The notes: a model not told the origin generated them from the sequence alone. DNA of 64,000 bases from Shumkonia mesophila (GCF_026163695.1 NZ_JAOTID010000007.1:1-64000); one strand, 5' to 3'. Positions 33,311 through 43,105 are shown, counted from the stretch's first letter. Numbers and translations: made by a program.

Positions 33311-35839
33311 TCAGAACTGCCTCAGCAGACGCTCGATGTAATCCCTCTCGAACTGCGGTCTCGCCCGTTCGCCGGCCCGGCGGCGCAATTCGCGCACAAT
33401 CTCGTGGGCGCGGCGCAGATCCATGGCGTCGGGGATGTCGACACTGTCGTTCGCCGAAAATCCGCTGCCGCTTTCGGCCGGCCGTCCGAAGGGATCGCGG
33501 TCGGGCTGCCTGCCCATCGGCATGACCGGCCGCTGGCCGACGAAGCGGCCGGGCTGGCCGCCGGGTCCGGGCGCCATCTGCCGCGCCATCTGGCGGGCGG
33601 CATCCTGGGCGCCGCTGCGCAGGTGCTGCAAGGCTTCGGTCTGTGCCTGCGTGGCGGGGTCCATCTGCGAGCCGCGCAACGCCTCGCTCGCCCGCCGCAT
33701 GGCCCGTTCGGCCTCGCCGAGGGCGCCGGGGATCGACCCCATCATGGAATCGAACTGGAGCATGAGGTTGCCGAGGTCGCGGCGCAACGCCTCCTGCAGG
33801 GCGGCCATGGCGTCTCCCTCCCCCTGGCCCTCGCCCTCTCCGGGCTGTTGGCCGGGTTGCGGCTGGCCGCCCTGGCCGGGGCGCCGCTGCTGGCCGGGCC
33901 CGGGCTGCTGCTGACCCTGACGGCCCTCGCGGAAGGTCTTTTCCAGCAGTTCCTGCTGGCGCTGCGCCAACTGCCGCAACGCCTCCATCATCTTCTGGGC
34001 CTCGGCGTTCTGGCGCTGCTGCTGTTGCTGCTGGGGGCCACCCGGCTGCACGCCGGCCCGCAGGTTTTCCAGCATCTGCTTGAGTTCGGCCAGGCGCTGG
34101 CGCGCGGCGTCGAGCGCGCCGGCCTGGGCCATTTCGCGAATCTCATCGACCATCCGCTGGAGGTCGCTCGAATCGATGAACTGGGCGTCGGGGTCGAGCG
34201 GCATGTCCATCGCCCCCATGCGGGCCATTTCGTCGGCCATTTCTTTCATGAAGTCGGCAAGGGCCTGCTCGAGTTCGTCGAGCAGTTTCTGGATCTCCGG
34301 CGATTCGGCGCCCTGGCGCAGCGCCTCCATCAGGCGCTCCTGGGCCCGCTGCCACTGCCGCTCGGCGACGGTCAGACTGCCGTCCTCCAGGCGCAGCGCG
34401 ATGTCCCACAACAGTCCGGCGACGGCCCCGATGGCGGCGTCGCGCGAATCGTGGATCAGGCGGGCACGAGCCAGACCGAGGGCCAGGGACACCACCACGT
34501 CGTCGGAAAACAGGCGCGGCACCGAGGAGATCACGGCCAGGCCCGCCGCCACCTCGGCACGCACGGCGTCCGACGGGTCCGCCAGCTTGCGGCGCTCGGC
34601 GATAATGGCGCGCGCCGCCGGATGACGGAAGGCACGCTCGGGCAGGACGGTCTCCACGGGCGCCGCGACGGTACGCTGGCCCGCCACGTCTTCGGCCGCC
34701 AGCGACAGGATGACGGGCTGCCCGGCCCACAGGTGAGCGGTGAGGTCGCGCACGTAGGGAAGCTTGATCTGCCTGGCGGCCTGGCCGGGCAGGGGAACGG
34801 ACAGCCTGAGCGCCTTCTCCGGCGGGTCGGTCCGTCCGCTCCGCGAGACGGTGAGCGCGACCTCCTTGAGGCCGTAATCGTCGGCGGCCTCGATGGGCAG
34901 CCGCAGGTGGGCCTGTTCGGTGGCCTCGGGCGGCGCCGAGAAGCGGGCCGTCGGCGGGGTGTCGGGAATGACCCGCATCGGCCATTCGGCAAGCGTTCCC
35001 AAGCCGGCCTCGACCCGCAGGCGGTCACCGGCCTGAATCGTGGTCTCCAGGCGATATGAGCGCACCGCCGGATCGGGGCTGATCGGCGCGAAGGGCGTCT
35101 GGGCGGTACCAAGATCGAGGCTGGGCGTTCCCGCCGTGCCGGTCACCTGGGCCATCAGGACGCTGCCGGCCGGCACCGCCAGCGGCTCGCCCACCGGCGT
35201 CGCCGCGTTGAGGAACAGCGGCGCCATCCGGGTATAGGCGGGTGGTGTGATCCAAATTTCGGCGGTGACCGGCGCCGCCGGCGTTCCCGGAACATGGGGC
35301 AGCACCGCCGCCTTCAGGCGCGTCGGCGCGTCGCCGCCCGCCATCGCGGCGGCCACCACCAGCAGAAGGACGAGGGCGGCGCGCAACGCCCAGGGGTCGA
35401 AGCGGAGCAGCCCCGGGGACGGCGGGCGCAACCGCAGACTGCGGGCGCCGGCGGCCATGCGGGCGCGGTGGGTCTGCCACAGGCCGCGGGAGATGGGATC
35501 GTCGAGGCCGGCGGTCAGATTGTCTTCCAGCGTGGTCAGCGGCCGGTGCACCAGGCCGCTGTCGCGCTCGACGCGGGCCCTGGCCGCGTCGTGGCCCGGC
35601 AGCTTGAGGCTCCGCATGCCGCCATAAAGGGTGGCCGCGAAGCCAAGGACGAACACGGCCAGAAGGCCGATGTGCAGCCAGGCGGGAAGGGCCGGAAAGG
35701 CGCCGAAGAGCGCCAGCGTCAGGAAGATGCCGGCGACCAGGGTGGCCGGCCACAGCCGCGGCCAGAGCCTTTCCCAGAGGATGGCCGCGCCGGCCATCCG
35801 GAGAAGCAGGAAGTACCCGCGGCGGCGGGGCGCCGTCAC
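33311..35839 (-). CDS. TIGR02302/DUF4175 family protein
   Basis: 842 aa. Two or three N-terminal membrane helices (about 12-80 and 150-167), a large domain with ILSLAAEDVAGQRTV, and a Gln/Pro/Gly-rich C-terminal half with runs of Gln near residue 600-660, ending RPQFERDYIERLLRQF. The family is restricted largely to alphaproteobacteria and always near lysA. It begins with GTG overlapping the lysA stop (GTGA at 35839-35836), so the two are translationally coupled. Function unknown; an envelope role is inferred from the membrane anchors. Confidence 0.9.
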   Translation of the reverse strand: MTAPRRRGYFLLLRMAGAAILWERLWPRLWPATLVAGIFLTLALFGAFPALPAWLHIGLLAVFVLGFAATLYGGMRSLKLPGHDAARARVERDSGLVHRPLTTLEDNLTAGLDDPISRGLWQTHRARMAAGARSLRLRPPSPGLLRFDPWALRAALVLLLVVAAAMAGGDAPTRLKAAVLPHVPGTPAAPVTAEIWITPPAYTRMAPLFLNAATPVGEPLAVPAGSVLMAQVTGTAGTPSLDLGTAQTPFAPISPDPAVRSYRLETTIQAGDRLRVEAGLGTLAEWPMRVIPDTPPTARFSAPPEATEQAHLRLPIEAADDYGLKEVALTVSRSGRTDPPEKALRLSVPLPGQAARQIKLPYVRDLTAHLWAGQPVILSLAAEDVAGQRTVAAPVETVLPERAFRHPAARAIIAERRKLADPSDAVRAEVAAGLAVISSVPRLFSDDVVVSLALGLARARLIHDSRDAAIGAVAGLLWDIALRLEDGSLTVAERQWQRAQERLMEALRQGAESPEIQKLLDELEQALADFMKEMADEMARMGAMDMPLDPDAQFIDSSDLQRMVDEIREMAQAGALDAARQRLAELKQMLENLRAGVQPGGPQQQQQQRQNAEAQKMMEALRQLAQRQQELLEKTFREGRQGQQQPGPGQQRRPGQGGQPQPGQQPGEGEGQGEGDAMAALQEALRRDLGNLMLQFDSMMGSIPGALGEAERAMRRASEALRGSQMDPATQAQTEALQHLRSGAQDAARQMARQMAPGPGGQPGRFVGQRPVMPMGRQPDRDPFGRPAESGSGFSANDSVDIPDAMDLRRAHEIVRELRRRAGERARPQFERDYIERLLRQF

Positions 35840-37104
35840 GGTCCGCCGAGCCAGTTAGGGACCGATTCGCGAGCCAGCAGGTCGTCGACGCCGATCCGTT
35901 CGCGCACCACGTGGAAGGTGTCGCCCTTGACCAGGATCTCGGGCGGAAGCGAACGCGCGTTGTACGCCGAGGCCATCACCGCGCCATAGGCGCCTGCCGT
36001 CCGGATGGCCAGCAGATCGCCCGCCTTCAGCGCCGGAAGCAGGCGTTGCTGGGCGAAGGTGTCGCCGGTCTCGCAAATGGGGCCAACCACGTCCATTTCC
36101 CTGAGATGGGCATTCGCCGCCGGTTCTTCCACCGGCACGATGTCGTGGTGGGCGTCATAGAGGGCCGGACGGATCAGGTCGTTCATGCCGGCGTCGACGA
36201 TGACGAAGGTGCGCGTCGCCCCCTCCTTCACGTAGATCACGCGGGTCACCAGGATGCCGGCGTTGCCGGCGATCATGCGGCCGGGCTCCAGGATCAGGTG
36301 GCAGCCGAGGTCGGCGATGGTGTCCTTCACCACCTGGGCGTAGTCGGCGGGCGACGGGGACGGCGCCTGGCCATAGGGAATGCCGAGGCCGCCGCCGAGG
36401 TCGAGCCGTTCGATGGCCAGGCCGTCGGCGCGCAGCAGGGCGACGAGGTCGCGCACCCGCTGGTAGGCGTTGCGAAACGGCGCCAGATCGAGAAGCTGCG
36501 AGCCGATGTGCACCGCGATGCCGACGACGCGGATCTGGGGCATGGCGGCGGCGCGGGCATAGACGGCGTGCGCCCGGGTCCATTCGATGCCGAATTTGTT
36601 CTCGCTCTTGCCCGTGGTGATCTTGGCGTGGGTGTTGGCGTCGACGTCGGGGTTGATGCGGATGGCGACCGGCGCCCTGACGCCCAGCGCGCCGGCGACT
36701 TCGGCCACCGCCTCCAGCTCCGGCTCGGATTCGACGTTGATCTGCCAGACCCCGGCCTTGAGCGTCGAGGCGATCTCGGCGGCCGTCTTGCCGACCCCGG
36801 AAAACACGATGCGGCCGGCCGGCACGCCGCCGGCCACGGCGCGCTTGAATTCGCCGCCCGACACCACGTCGGCGCCGGCGCCCAGGCGGGCCAGGGTGCG
36901 GATGACCCCGATGTTGCCGTTGGCCTTGACCGCGAAGCAGACGGTTGCCGGCAGGCCGGCGAAGCCGGCGGCGAAAACCTCGTAGTGCCTCTCAAGGGTG
37001 GCCGTCGAATAGCAGTAGAACGGCGTTCCCACCTCTTCGGCGAGGGTGTCGAGCGCGACGGCTTCGGCGTGAAGGCGTCCGCCCTCGTAGCGGAAATGAT
37101 CCAT
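35836..37104 (-). CDS. lysA: Diaminopimelate decarboxylase
   Basis: 422 aa. Fold-III PLP enzyme: PLP lysine in VCFAVKANGNIGVI, then GADVVSGGEFKRAV, IAVHIGSQLLDLAPF, GGGLGIPYG, LEPGRMIAGNAGI and the active-site Cys in GPICETGDTFAQ. Converts meso-diaminopimelate to lysine. Downstream of argH and lptM on the same strand, the usual alphaproteobacterial order. Confidence 0.96.
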   Translation of the reverse strand: MDHFRYEGGRLHAEAVALDTLAEEVGTPFYCYSTATLERHYEVFAAGFAGLPATVCFAVKANGNIGVIRTLARLGAGADVVSGGEFKRAVAGGVPAGRIVFSGVGKTAAEIASTLKAGVWQINVESEPELEAVAEVAGALGVRAPVAIRINPDVDANTHAKITTGKSENKFGIEWTRAHAVYARAAAMPQIRVVGIAVHIGSQLLDLAPFRNAYQRVRDLVALLRADGLAIERLDLGGGLGIPYGQAPSPSPADYAQVVKDTIADLGCHLILEPGRMIAGNAGILVTRVIYVKEGATRTFVIVDAGMNDLIRPALYDAHHDIVPVEEPAANAHLREMDVVGPICETGDTFAQQRLLPALKAGDLLAIRTAGAYGAVMASAYNARSLPPEILVKGDTFHVVRERIGVDDLLARESVPNWLGGP

Positions 37105-37125
37105 GGCGGTTGTTCGTGTCCGTGG

Positions 37126-37254
37126 TTATTCGGCCGGGTATTCGCGCGGATAGGTGCTGCCCGGCGGCGGTTCGAGGGAGCCCTTGCGGCCGCAGGCGGT
37201 GAGTGGGGCGAGCAGGCCCAGGACCAGCAGGGCGATCAGAAGCCGGCGCATCAT
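37126..37254 (-). CDS. lptM: Small LptM (YifL)-type lipoprotein
   Basis: 42 aa. Signal peptide [20 protein letters not shown] with lipobox LTAC, then the family motif [12 protein letters not shown]. LptM assists folding of the LptD/E lipopolysaccharide translocon in E. coli. Its first ATG overlaps the argH stop (ATGA at 37254-37251). Tiny genes of this type sit between argH and lysA in many alphaproteobacteria. Confidence 0.85.
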   Translation of the reverse strand: MMRRLLIALLVLGLLAPLTACGRKGSLEPPPGSTYPREYPAE

Positions 37255-38693
37255 GGCTTGGTCCCTCCGGTTGCCCCTGCCGTCGCCAGGAACCGCCGCC
37301 GCGCCTCGGCGACGGCGCGGCGCACGGCGTCGGGGGCGGTGCCGCCGAGGCTGGTCCGGCTTTTCACCGAGTTCTCCACGCCCAGCACCGCGAAGACGTC
37401 GGCGGTGGCGCCAGGGGCTTCCTGGCGCATGTCGTCCAGCGACAGGTCCTCGATGCCGCAGCCCCGGGTCTCGGCCAGCTTGACCAGCCGGCCGGTGACG
37501 TGATGGGCCTCGCGGAAGGGCAGGCCCAGGACCCGCACCAGCCAGTCGGCGAGGTCGGTGGCGGTGGCGAAGCCACGCCCCGCCGCCTCGCGCATCCGCT
37601 CGGCGTTGAAGCGGGCGCCCTCGATCATGCCGGTCATGGCGGCCAGCGAAAGGGTCAGGGTGTCGGCGGCGTCGAACACCGCCTCCTTGTCCTCCTGCAT
37701 GTCCTTGGCGTAGGTCATGGGCAGGCCCTTGAGCACGATCAGCAGCGTGTTGAGCTGGCCGATCACCCGCCCGACCTTGGCGCGCACCAGTTCGGCGGCG
37801 TCGGGGTTGCGCTTCTGGGGCATGATCGAACTGCCGGTCGAGAAGGCGTCCGACAGCCGCACGAAGGCGAAGGGCTCCGAGCACCAGATGACGATTTCCT
37901 CGGCCAGGCGCGACAGGTGCACGGCCAGGATCGCCGCCGTTCCCAGGTATTCCAGCGCGAAATCGCGGTCGGACACCGCGTCCATCGAATTGGCGCACGG
38001 CCGATCGAAGCCCAGCGCCCGGGCGGTCATGGCGCGGTCGATGGGAAACGACGTCCCGGCCAGGGCGGCGGCGCCGAGCGGGCATTCGTTCAGGCGGGCA
38101 CGGCAATCGGCGGCGCGGCCGCGGTCGCGCCCCAGCATCTCGACGTAGGCCAGCAGATGGTGGCCCAGCGTCACCGGCTGCGCCGTCTGCAGGTGGGTGA
38201 AGCCCGGCATCACCGAGCCGGCGTGCCTTTCGGCCTGTTCGATCAGAACCGCTTGCAGGGCTTTCACCTGGCCGTCCAGGGTGTCCAGCGCGTCGCGCAC
38301 CCACAGGCGGAAATCGGTCGCCACCTGGTCGTTGCGCGAGCGGGCGGTGTGCAGCCGCTTGGCCGGTTCGCCGATGCGTTCGGCCAGTCGGCTTTCGATG
38401 TTCATGTGGATGTCCTCAAGCTCGCGCGAGAAGACGAAGGTGCCGGCGGCGATCTCGGCGGCGATGGCGTCCAGCCCGGCCTCGACGGCCTTGCCGTCGG
38501 CGGCAGACAGGATGCCGGTTGCGACAAGCATCTGGCAATGGGCCTTCGAGCCTGCGATATCCTGTGTCGCGAGGCGCCGATCGACGTCGATCGAGGCGTT
38601 GATTTCCTGCATGATCGACGCCGGGCCCGTTTCGAACCGCCCGCCCCATATGCTACTGGTCGTGGGGTCCGATGGGGAATGCTTCTTGCTCAT
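37251..38693 (-). CDS. argH: Argininosuccinate lyase
   Basis: 480 aa. Fumarase/aspartase superfamily with signature [20 protein letters not shown], plus WGGRFETGP near the N-terminus, [21 protein letters not shown] and [14 protein letters not shown]. Cleaves argininosuccinate to arginine and fumarate. Divergent from tlpA with only 24 bases between the start codons. Confidence 0.96.
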   Translation of the reverse strand: MSKKHSPSDPTTSSIWGGRFETGPASIMQEINASIDVDRRLATQDIAGSKAHCQMLVATGILSAADGKAVEAGLDAIAAEIAAGTFVFSRELEDIHMNIESRLAERIGEPAKRLHTARSRNDQVATDFRLWVRDALDTLDGQVKALQAVLIEQAERHAGSVMPGFTHLQTAQPVTLGHHLLAYVEMLGRDRGRAADCRARLNECPLGAAALAGTSFPIDRAMTARALGFDRPCANSMDAVSDRDFALEYLGTAAILAVHLSRLAEEIVIWCSEPFAFVRLSDAFSTGSSIMPQKRNPDAAELVRAKVGRVIGQLNTLLIVLKGLPMTYAKDMQEDKEAVFDAADTLTLSLAAMTGMIEGARFNAERMREAAGRGFATATDLADWLVRVLGLPFREAHHVTGRLVKLAETRGCGIEDLSLDDMRQEAPGATADVFAVLGVENSVKSRTSLGGTAPDAVRRAVAEARRRFLATAGATGGTKP

Positions 38694-38717
38694 GGTACGA
38701 TCTGCCGAGGCTTTGAC

Positions 38718-39296
38718 GTGAAACCAGCCATTGCGCTGTCGGTTGCTCTAGGGGTCGTCGCGGCGTTTGTCGCGACCATAGCCTTGTATCATGCCGATAG
38801 GCAAACGCGAACATGCGGTCCGGGAAGCGGAAAAGTGGCGGCGTTCCAGCCGGCGGTGGACCCGGCGCCGCTGCCCGACGTGCCGTTCGTCGACGCCGAT
38901 GGAAGGCCGCGCGCGCTTGCCGATTTCAAGGGCAAGGGCGTGGTTCTGAACTTCTGGGCCACCTGGTGCGTCCCGTGCGTGGCCGAAATGCCGGCGCTGG
39001 ACCGCCTGCGGGCCCGTCTGGCCGGACGCGGCATCGAGGTGCTGGCGCTGTCTTCCGACCGCGGCGGCGCCCCGGTGGTGCAGGGCTTTTTTGCCCAACA
39101 CGGCATCGGGCATCTGCCGGTGGCGCTGGATCAGGGCCTGCGCGCGGCGCGCGCCCTGGGGGTCCAGGGACTGCCGACGACGGTACTGATCGACGGGGCC
39201 GGCCGCGACAGGGGCCGCTTGGTCGGCGCCGCCGAGTGGGATTCCGAGGATGCCGTCGCCCTGGTGGAAGACTGCCTGACCGGCAAGAAACGATGA
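38718..39296 (+). CDS. TlpA-like thioredoxin-fold protein, membrane anchored
   Basis: 192 aa from a GTG at 38718, which has GAGG 7 bases upstream. N-terminal anchor helix (about 3-22), then a thioredoxin fold with active site [15 protein letters not shown] and the cis-Pro loop [11 protein letters not shown]. Periplasmic reductant, often for cytochrome c maturation. Any promoter must lie within the argH coding region or the 24-base gap. Confidence 0.9.
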   Translation: MKPAIALSVALGVVAAFVATIALYHADRQTRTCGPGSGKVAAFQPAVDPAPLPDVPFVDADGRPRALADFKGKGVVLNFWATWCVPCVAEMPALDRLRARLAGRGIEVLALSSDRGGAPVVQGFFAQHGIGHLPVALDQGLRAARALGVQGLPTTVLIDGAGRDRGRLVGAAEWDSEDAVALVEDCLTGKKR

Positions 39297-39315
39297 CGCA
39301 AAGGATGGCAAGACG

Positions 39316-39636
39316 ATGACGAGAACGATCGTGATGGTGGCCCTGGCGGGCCTTCTTTGCGCCTGCGCGGCGCCGGCTCCTACGTGGGAAAAGCCGGGCA
39401 CCGGCGCGGCCGAAGCGAAACGCTTCACGCAGAACTGCCAGGCCTTCGCGGCGGTGGAAGCCGACCGCAGGTACCGCTACGACTATCCGCGCGAAACCGG
39501 CGGGCCGATGGGGCCGGGCGACCGCTTCCAGGCGACGATGGCCGACAACGAGGCCTCGCTGTTCAAGAACCGGGTCTTCAACGAGTGCATGCAGAGCCAC
39601 GGCTATCGCAAGGCTGGCGCCGCTGCCAAGCCGTGA
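39316..39636 (+). CDS. Small putative lipoprotein
   Basis: 106 aa. Signal peptide with lipobox-like LCAC at residues 14-17, then a soluble stretch with one Cys before and one near the end (FTQNCQAF, FNECMQSHGY). The ending ECMQSHGYR is frequent in small secreted proteins of this kind. It follows tlpA by 19 bases and is probably co-transcribed. Function unknown. Confidence 0.7.
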   Translation: MTRTIVMVALAGLLCACAAPAPTWEKPGTGAAEAKRFTQNCQAFAAVEADRRYRYDYPRETGGPMGPGDRFQATMADNEASLFKNRVFNECMQSHGYRKAGAAAKP

Positions 39637-39651
39637 GGCGGCGGTGCAAGG

Positions 39652-39695
39652 AAAAGGCGTGGCGGGGGGCCCTGTCGGACCGCCGGCCACGCCTT
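39652..39695 (-). terminator. Rho-independent terminator for the DUF1127 gene
   Basis: AAGGCGTGGC (39654-39663) pairs with GCCACGCCTT (39686-39695). Read on the minus strand the stem ends in CCTTTTCC, a short T tract, so it serves the DUF1127 gene; it lies between two convergent genes and may partly stop the plus-strand lipoprotein transcript too. Confidence 0.6.
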
Positions 39696-39741
39696 GAGGC
39701 GGGGAGGAGGGGGAGGATGAGGAAGGAAGGGAAGGGGTTCG

Positions 39742-40008
39742 TCAGGCCGCGAGCGGCTGCTTGAGCTGGTCGTTGGAGGCCGCCGCATGCGGTTCGGCGC
39801 GAAGCGCCGGCATGTCGGAAACGGCCGGCACCGCCTGCTCGGACCGGTAGGCCTGCTTGACCAGGGCCGGAATTTGCGAACGGGTCAGGCCGATGTCGGC
39901 CAGCACGCGGTCGCTCAGGCCATTCAGTTCCTCGAGCATGCGCTGACGGTTGTACCAGGTGACGACGGGGGCAATGACGGCCCGGCGGACGGCGTTGAGA
40001 GCGTTCAT
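39742..40008 (-). CDS. DUF1127 domain small protein
   Basis: 88 aa from MNALNAVRR; an ATG six codons upstream overlaps the ribosome binding site (AAAGGAAA) and is less likely. DUF1127 core: VVTWYNRQRMLEELNGLSDR then VLADIGLTRSQI. Short Arg-rich YjiS-like proteins of this type act in RNA turnover and phosphate/stress responses in other alphaproteobacteria; the role here is inferred only. A hairpin terminator follows. Confidence 0.85.
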   Translation of the reverse strand: MNALNAVRRAVIAPVVTWYNRQRMLEELNGLSDRVLADIGLTRSQIPALVKQAYRSEQAVPAVSDMPALRAEPHAAASNDQLKQPLAA

Positions 40009-40062
40009 GGCGACTTTCCTTTTCATGCGTCTGTTGGGTTTAGGTGCCGGCCAAATGCCGGA

Positions 40063-40239
40063 TCACGCTTTTCGGTTGGCGAAGGGGAAGTGGCGGAAAG
40101 GCCAGGCGAGCAGCCGCGCGACCGCCTCGAACGCGGAATGGTAGACGTTCCGCAGGTCCGGGCTTTGGCCGGTCGGCTCTTCTGTCCGGGCGCTCCACTG
40201 TGGAGCGGCGCAACAAACGACACGCGCGCCTTGCCGCAT
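40063..40239 (-). CDS. Possible 58-aa small protein upstream of DUF1127
   Basis: Begins MRQGARVVCCAAPQWSARTE and ends in an amphipathic aromatic stretch (AVARLLAWPFRHFPFANRKA). AAGGG lies about 8 bases before the ATG. It is on the same strand as DUF1127, 54 bases away. No family recognised; three longer overlapping frames exist here, so it is tentative. If it is not a gene, 40009-40487 is a 479-base stretch without coding, in which I see only a mildly AT-rich segment near 40320-40350. Confidence 0.35.
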   Translation of the reverse strand: MRQGARVVCCAAPQWSARTEEPTGQSPDLRNVYHSAFEAVARLLAWPFRHFPFANRKA

Positions 40240-40487
40240 GATCTTGGTCCCTTCGTTTTTTTCGGGGTGAAGGCACCGCGTTTTCGAGAAAACGGTCTCG
40301 AAACGAGGGGCGATGCTCCAACGGTTGTAGATATAGAGGGGTTTCGCCCCAAAAGGAGCGCGATTTTTGCAGCGCAGCCCCACGATGCGTGCATGGCTCG
40401 GGCGGCGCGCGGCACCGAGGCGGCCCTTGCGATGAGCCCGGCGCATACCTACGGTAGTCACTGGACCCGACGAAGGGAAAACGCGAA

Positions 40488-42518
40488 GTGGATCGATCGC
40501 TTCTCGACGACAGCCGTCTCGAAACCCTGCTGGCCGCGGCCGGCATCGCGCTGACGCCGGCCGCCGTGCGCGCGCTTGCCGCCGGCGCGGCGGCGGCGCC
40601 TCCGGGCATCGAGGAGGATGGCTGGATGGTCCTTCTCGCCCCGGCCCCGGCGATCGACGCGGCGGATGGGCTGCGCGACGCGCTGCGGGCCCTTTACCGG
40701 CAGGCGAAGGCGGCCGAGCCGGCGGTCGCGTCGGATGCCGCCGCCCGCCTCGCCGCCCTGCGCGACCATCTCGCGGGGCGGCGTCTCGACGGCTTCGTGG
40801 TGCCGCGCGCCGATGCCTATCCCGGCGAATACCTGCCCGGCGCCGCCGAACGGCTGGCCTGGCTCACCGGCTTCACCGGCTCGGCCGGCGCGGCGGTGAT
40901 CCTGAAGGAGAAGGCCGCCGTCTTCGTCGATGGCCGCTATACGCTGCAGGTGCGCAAGCAGGTCGACGGCGGGCTTTACGAATACCGCCACCTGACGGAC
41001 GAGCCGCCGGCCGAATGGATCGCCCACCATCTGCGGGCCGGCGGCCGGCTTGGCTTCGACCCCTGGCTGCATTCCGCCGCCCAGGCCGCGACCCTGCGGC
41101 GGGCCTGCGAGAAGGCGGGGGCCGAACTGACGGCCGTGGCCGACAATCCGATCGACGCTATCTGGGCGGATCGGCCGCCGATGCCGCTCTCTCCCATGGT
41201 GGCCCACCCGCTGACGGTCGCCGGCGAGCCGTCGGAGGCCAAGCGGCGGCGGATGGCCGAGGCCATGGTTCGCGACGGCGCGGCAAGCGCCTTCATCGCC
41301 GCTTCGGAATCCATTGCCTGGCTGTTGAACGTGCGCGGCGGCGACGTGCCGTTCACGCCGCTTACGCTGGCTTTCGCCGTGCTTCACGAGGACGCCACGG
41401 TCGACCTCTACGTCGACGGCCGCAAGGTGCCGGCGGAAACCCGCCGGCATCTGGGCGACGGCGTCCGCCTTCGCGAGCCGGCGGCGCTGGCTTCCGATCT
41501 CGACCGGCTGGGCCGGGACGGCCGCGCCGTTCGCCTCGATCGCGACAACGTGCCGGCCTGGGTGTGGCATCGGCTGGAACGGGCCGGCGCCAGCCTGCGC
41601 GAAGGGGACGATCCCTGCCTGCTGGCCAAGGCCTGCAAGAACGCCGCCGAACTGGCCGGCATGCGGGCCGCCCACCGCCGCGACGGCGCGGCCATGGTCC
41701 GTTTCCTGGCCTGGCTGGACGGCGCGATGGCCAAGGGTGGGGTCAGGGAAAGCTCGGCCGCCGCCCGGCTGGAAACGCTGCGCCGCGCCGCCGGCGGCTA
41801 CCGCGGCCCGAGCTTCGAGACGATTTCCGGGGCCGGCCCCAACGGCGCCATCGTCCATTACCGCGGCACCGCCGAAAGCGACCGCGAACTCACCCCGGGA
41901 ACGCTCTACCTGATCGATTCCGGCGGCCAGTACGAAGACGGCACCACCGACGTCACGCGCACCGTGGCGGTGGGCGGGCCGACGGCGGAGATGCGCCGGC
42001 ATTTCACGCTTGTGCTGAAGGGCCACATCGCCCTGGCGACGGCGGTGTTTCCGCAGGGGACCTCGGGCTCGCAGCTCGACGTCCTGGCCCGTCGCCCGCT
42101 GTGGGACGACGGCCTCGACTACGACCATGGCACCGGCCATGGCGTCGGCAGTTGCCTGGGCGTCCATGAAGGCCCGGGCCGCATCGCCAAGCGGGCCGGC
42201 ACGGTGCCGCTGGAGGGCGGCATGGTGCTGTCCGACGAGCCGGGATACTACCGCGAGGGCGCCTATGGCATCCGCATCGAAAACCTGCTGGCCGTCGAGG
42301 CGCGGCCGGGCCTCGGCGACGGCGGGCGGCCATTCCTCGGTTTCGAGGTTCTGACGCTGGCGCCCCTCGACCGCGGACTCGTCGACGTCTCGCAATTGAC
42401 CGACGGCGAGCGGCGGTGGGTGGATGCCTACCACGCCCGCGTGCGGGCCGAGATCGCCCCCTTGCTGGACCCGCCCGCGCAAGCCTGGCTGGCGGCGGCG
42501 ACCCGCCCCCTGCCCTGA
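40488..42518 (+). CDS. pepP: Xaa-Pro aminopeptidase (M24B, aminopeptidase P)
   Basis: 676 aa from GTG 40488. A poorly conserved leader of about 75 residues precedes two creatinase-N-like domains (GFVVPRADAYPGEYLPGAAE, WLTGFTGSAGAAVILKEKAA) and the catalytic domain. All five metal ligands are visible: the two Asp in YLIDSGGQYEDGTTDVTRTV, His in HGTGHGVGSCLGVHEGP, Glu in LSDEPGYYREG and Glu in GIRIENLLAVE. It removes N-terminal residues before proline. It contrasts with the metal-less M24 gene at 7576. The long form matches three-domain aminopeptidase P. Confidence 0.93.
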   Translation: MDRSLLDDSRLETLLAAAGIALTPAAVRALAAGAAAAPPGIEEDGWMVLLAPAPAIDAADGLRDALRALYRQAKAAEPAVASDAAARLAALRDHLAGRRLDGFVVPRADAYPGEYLPGAAERLAWLTGFTGSAGAAVILKEKAAVFVDGRYTLQVRKQVDGGLYEYRHLTDEPPAEWIAHHLRAGGRLGFDPWLHSAAQAATLRRACEKAGAELTAVADNPIDAIWADRPPMPLSPMVAHPLTVAGEPSEAKRRRMAEAMVRDGAASAFIAASESIAWLLNVRGGDVPFTPLTLAFAVLHEDATVDLYVDGRKVPAETRRHLGDGVRLREPAALASDLDRLGRDGRAVRLDRDNVPAWVWHRLERAGASLREGDDPCLLAKACKNAAELAGMRAAHRRDGAAMVRFLAWLDGAMAKGGVRESSAAARLETLRRAAGGYRGPSFETISGAGPNGAIVHYRGTAESDRELTPGTLYLIDSGGQYEDGTTDVTRTVAVGGPTAEMRRHFTLVLKGHIALATAVFPQGTSGSQLDVLARRPLWDDGLDYDHGTGHGVGSCLGVHEGPGRIAKRAGTVPLEGGMVLSDEPGYYREGAYGIRIENLLAVEARPGLGDGGRPFLGFEVLTLAPLDRGLVDVSQLTDGERRWVDAYHARVRAEIAPLLDPPAQAWLAAATRPLP

Positions 42519-42664
42519 TGGGGATGGGCGGCGACCATGCTTTGCAATTGATTTCCGGTTGAATATTAACCATTCTGCGGGTTGACCCGTGAAAAACGGG
42601 TGCGGACAGGGATCGCCCTGATCCCGGACGCAGGCGACAAGACGGGATTTTGGATACGGGCGGC

Positions 42665-43105
42665 ATGGCGATTTTCGGTACCTTCGCGAGCAAGCCTCGA
42701 CAGCCGCCGGCGGGAGGACCGCCGGAGGACCCCAAGTGGTCGCGCTCGGCCTCTGGCCTGTTCCGGCGGTTCACCAAGCTGGACCCCGAAGCCGAGGGGT
42801 TGAGCGAAAAAAGCGGCGTCTTCGTCATCTGGCATGGCGGCCTGCGCCCGCAGTGGGTTTACGCGGGTTCCAGTCCCGACCTGGCCAAGGCCCTTCATGA
42901 CATGGCCGACATGGACGAGGTCATGAATCTGGAAGTGAATGGCGGACTGTTCGTCAGCTGGGCGTTCATCAAGGAAGAGTTCCAGGGCGGCGTCGTGAAG
43001 TACCTGAACGAGGCCATGGACCCGGTGGTGGAAAATCCGGCGGCGGCCACGCTGGAGGATACCCCCATCGCGGTGATCTTCCCCGGCAAGAGCGTCAAGA
43101 AATGA
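42665..43105 (+). CDS. Conserved hypothetical protein
   Basis: 146 aa. A low-complexity N-terminus, then a compact domain SGVFVIWHGGLRPQWVYAGS, SPDLAKALHDMADMDEVM, GGLFVSWAFIKEEFQGGVVK and YLNEAMDP. The VFVIWHG...WVYAGSS pattern is reminiscent of GIY-YIG folds, but the catalytic Arg/Glu are not clear, so no function is assigned. Starts at 42665; a TTG five codons upstream is in frame. Confidence 0.65.
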   Translation: MAIFGTFASKPRQPPAGGPPEDPKWSRSASGLFRRFTKLDPEAEGLSEKSGVFVIWHGGLRPQWVYAGSSPDLAKALHDMADMDEVMNLEVNGGLFVSWAFIKEEFQGGVVKYLNEAMDPVVENPAAATLEDTPIAVIFPGKSVKK

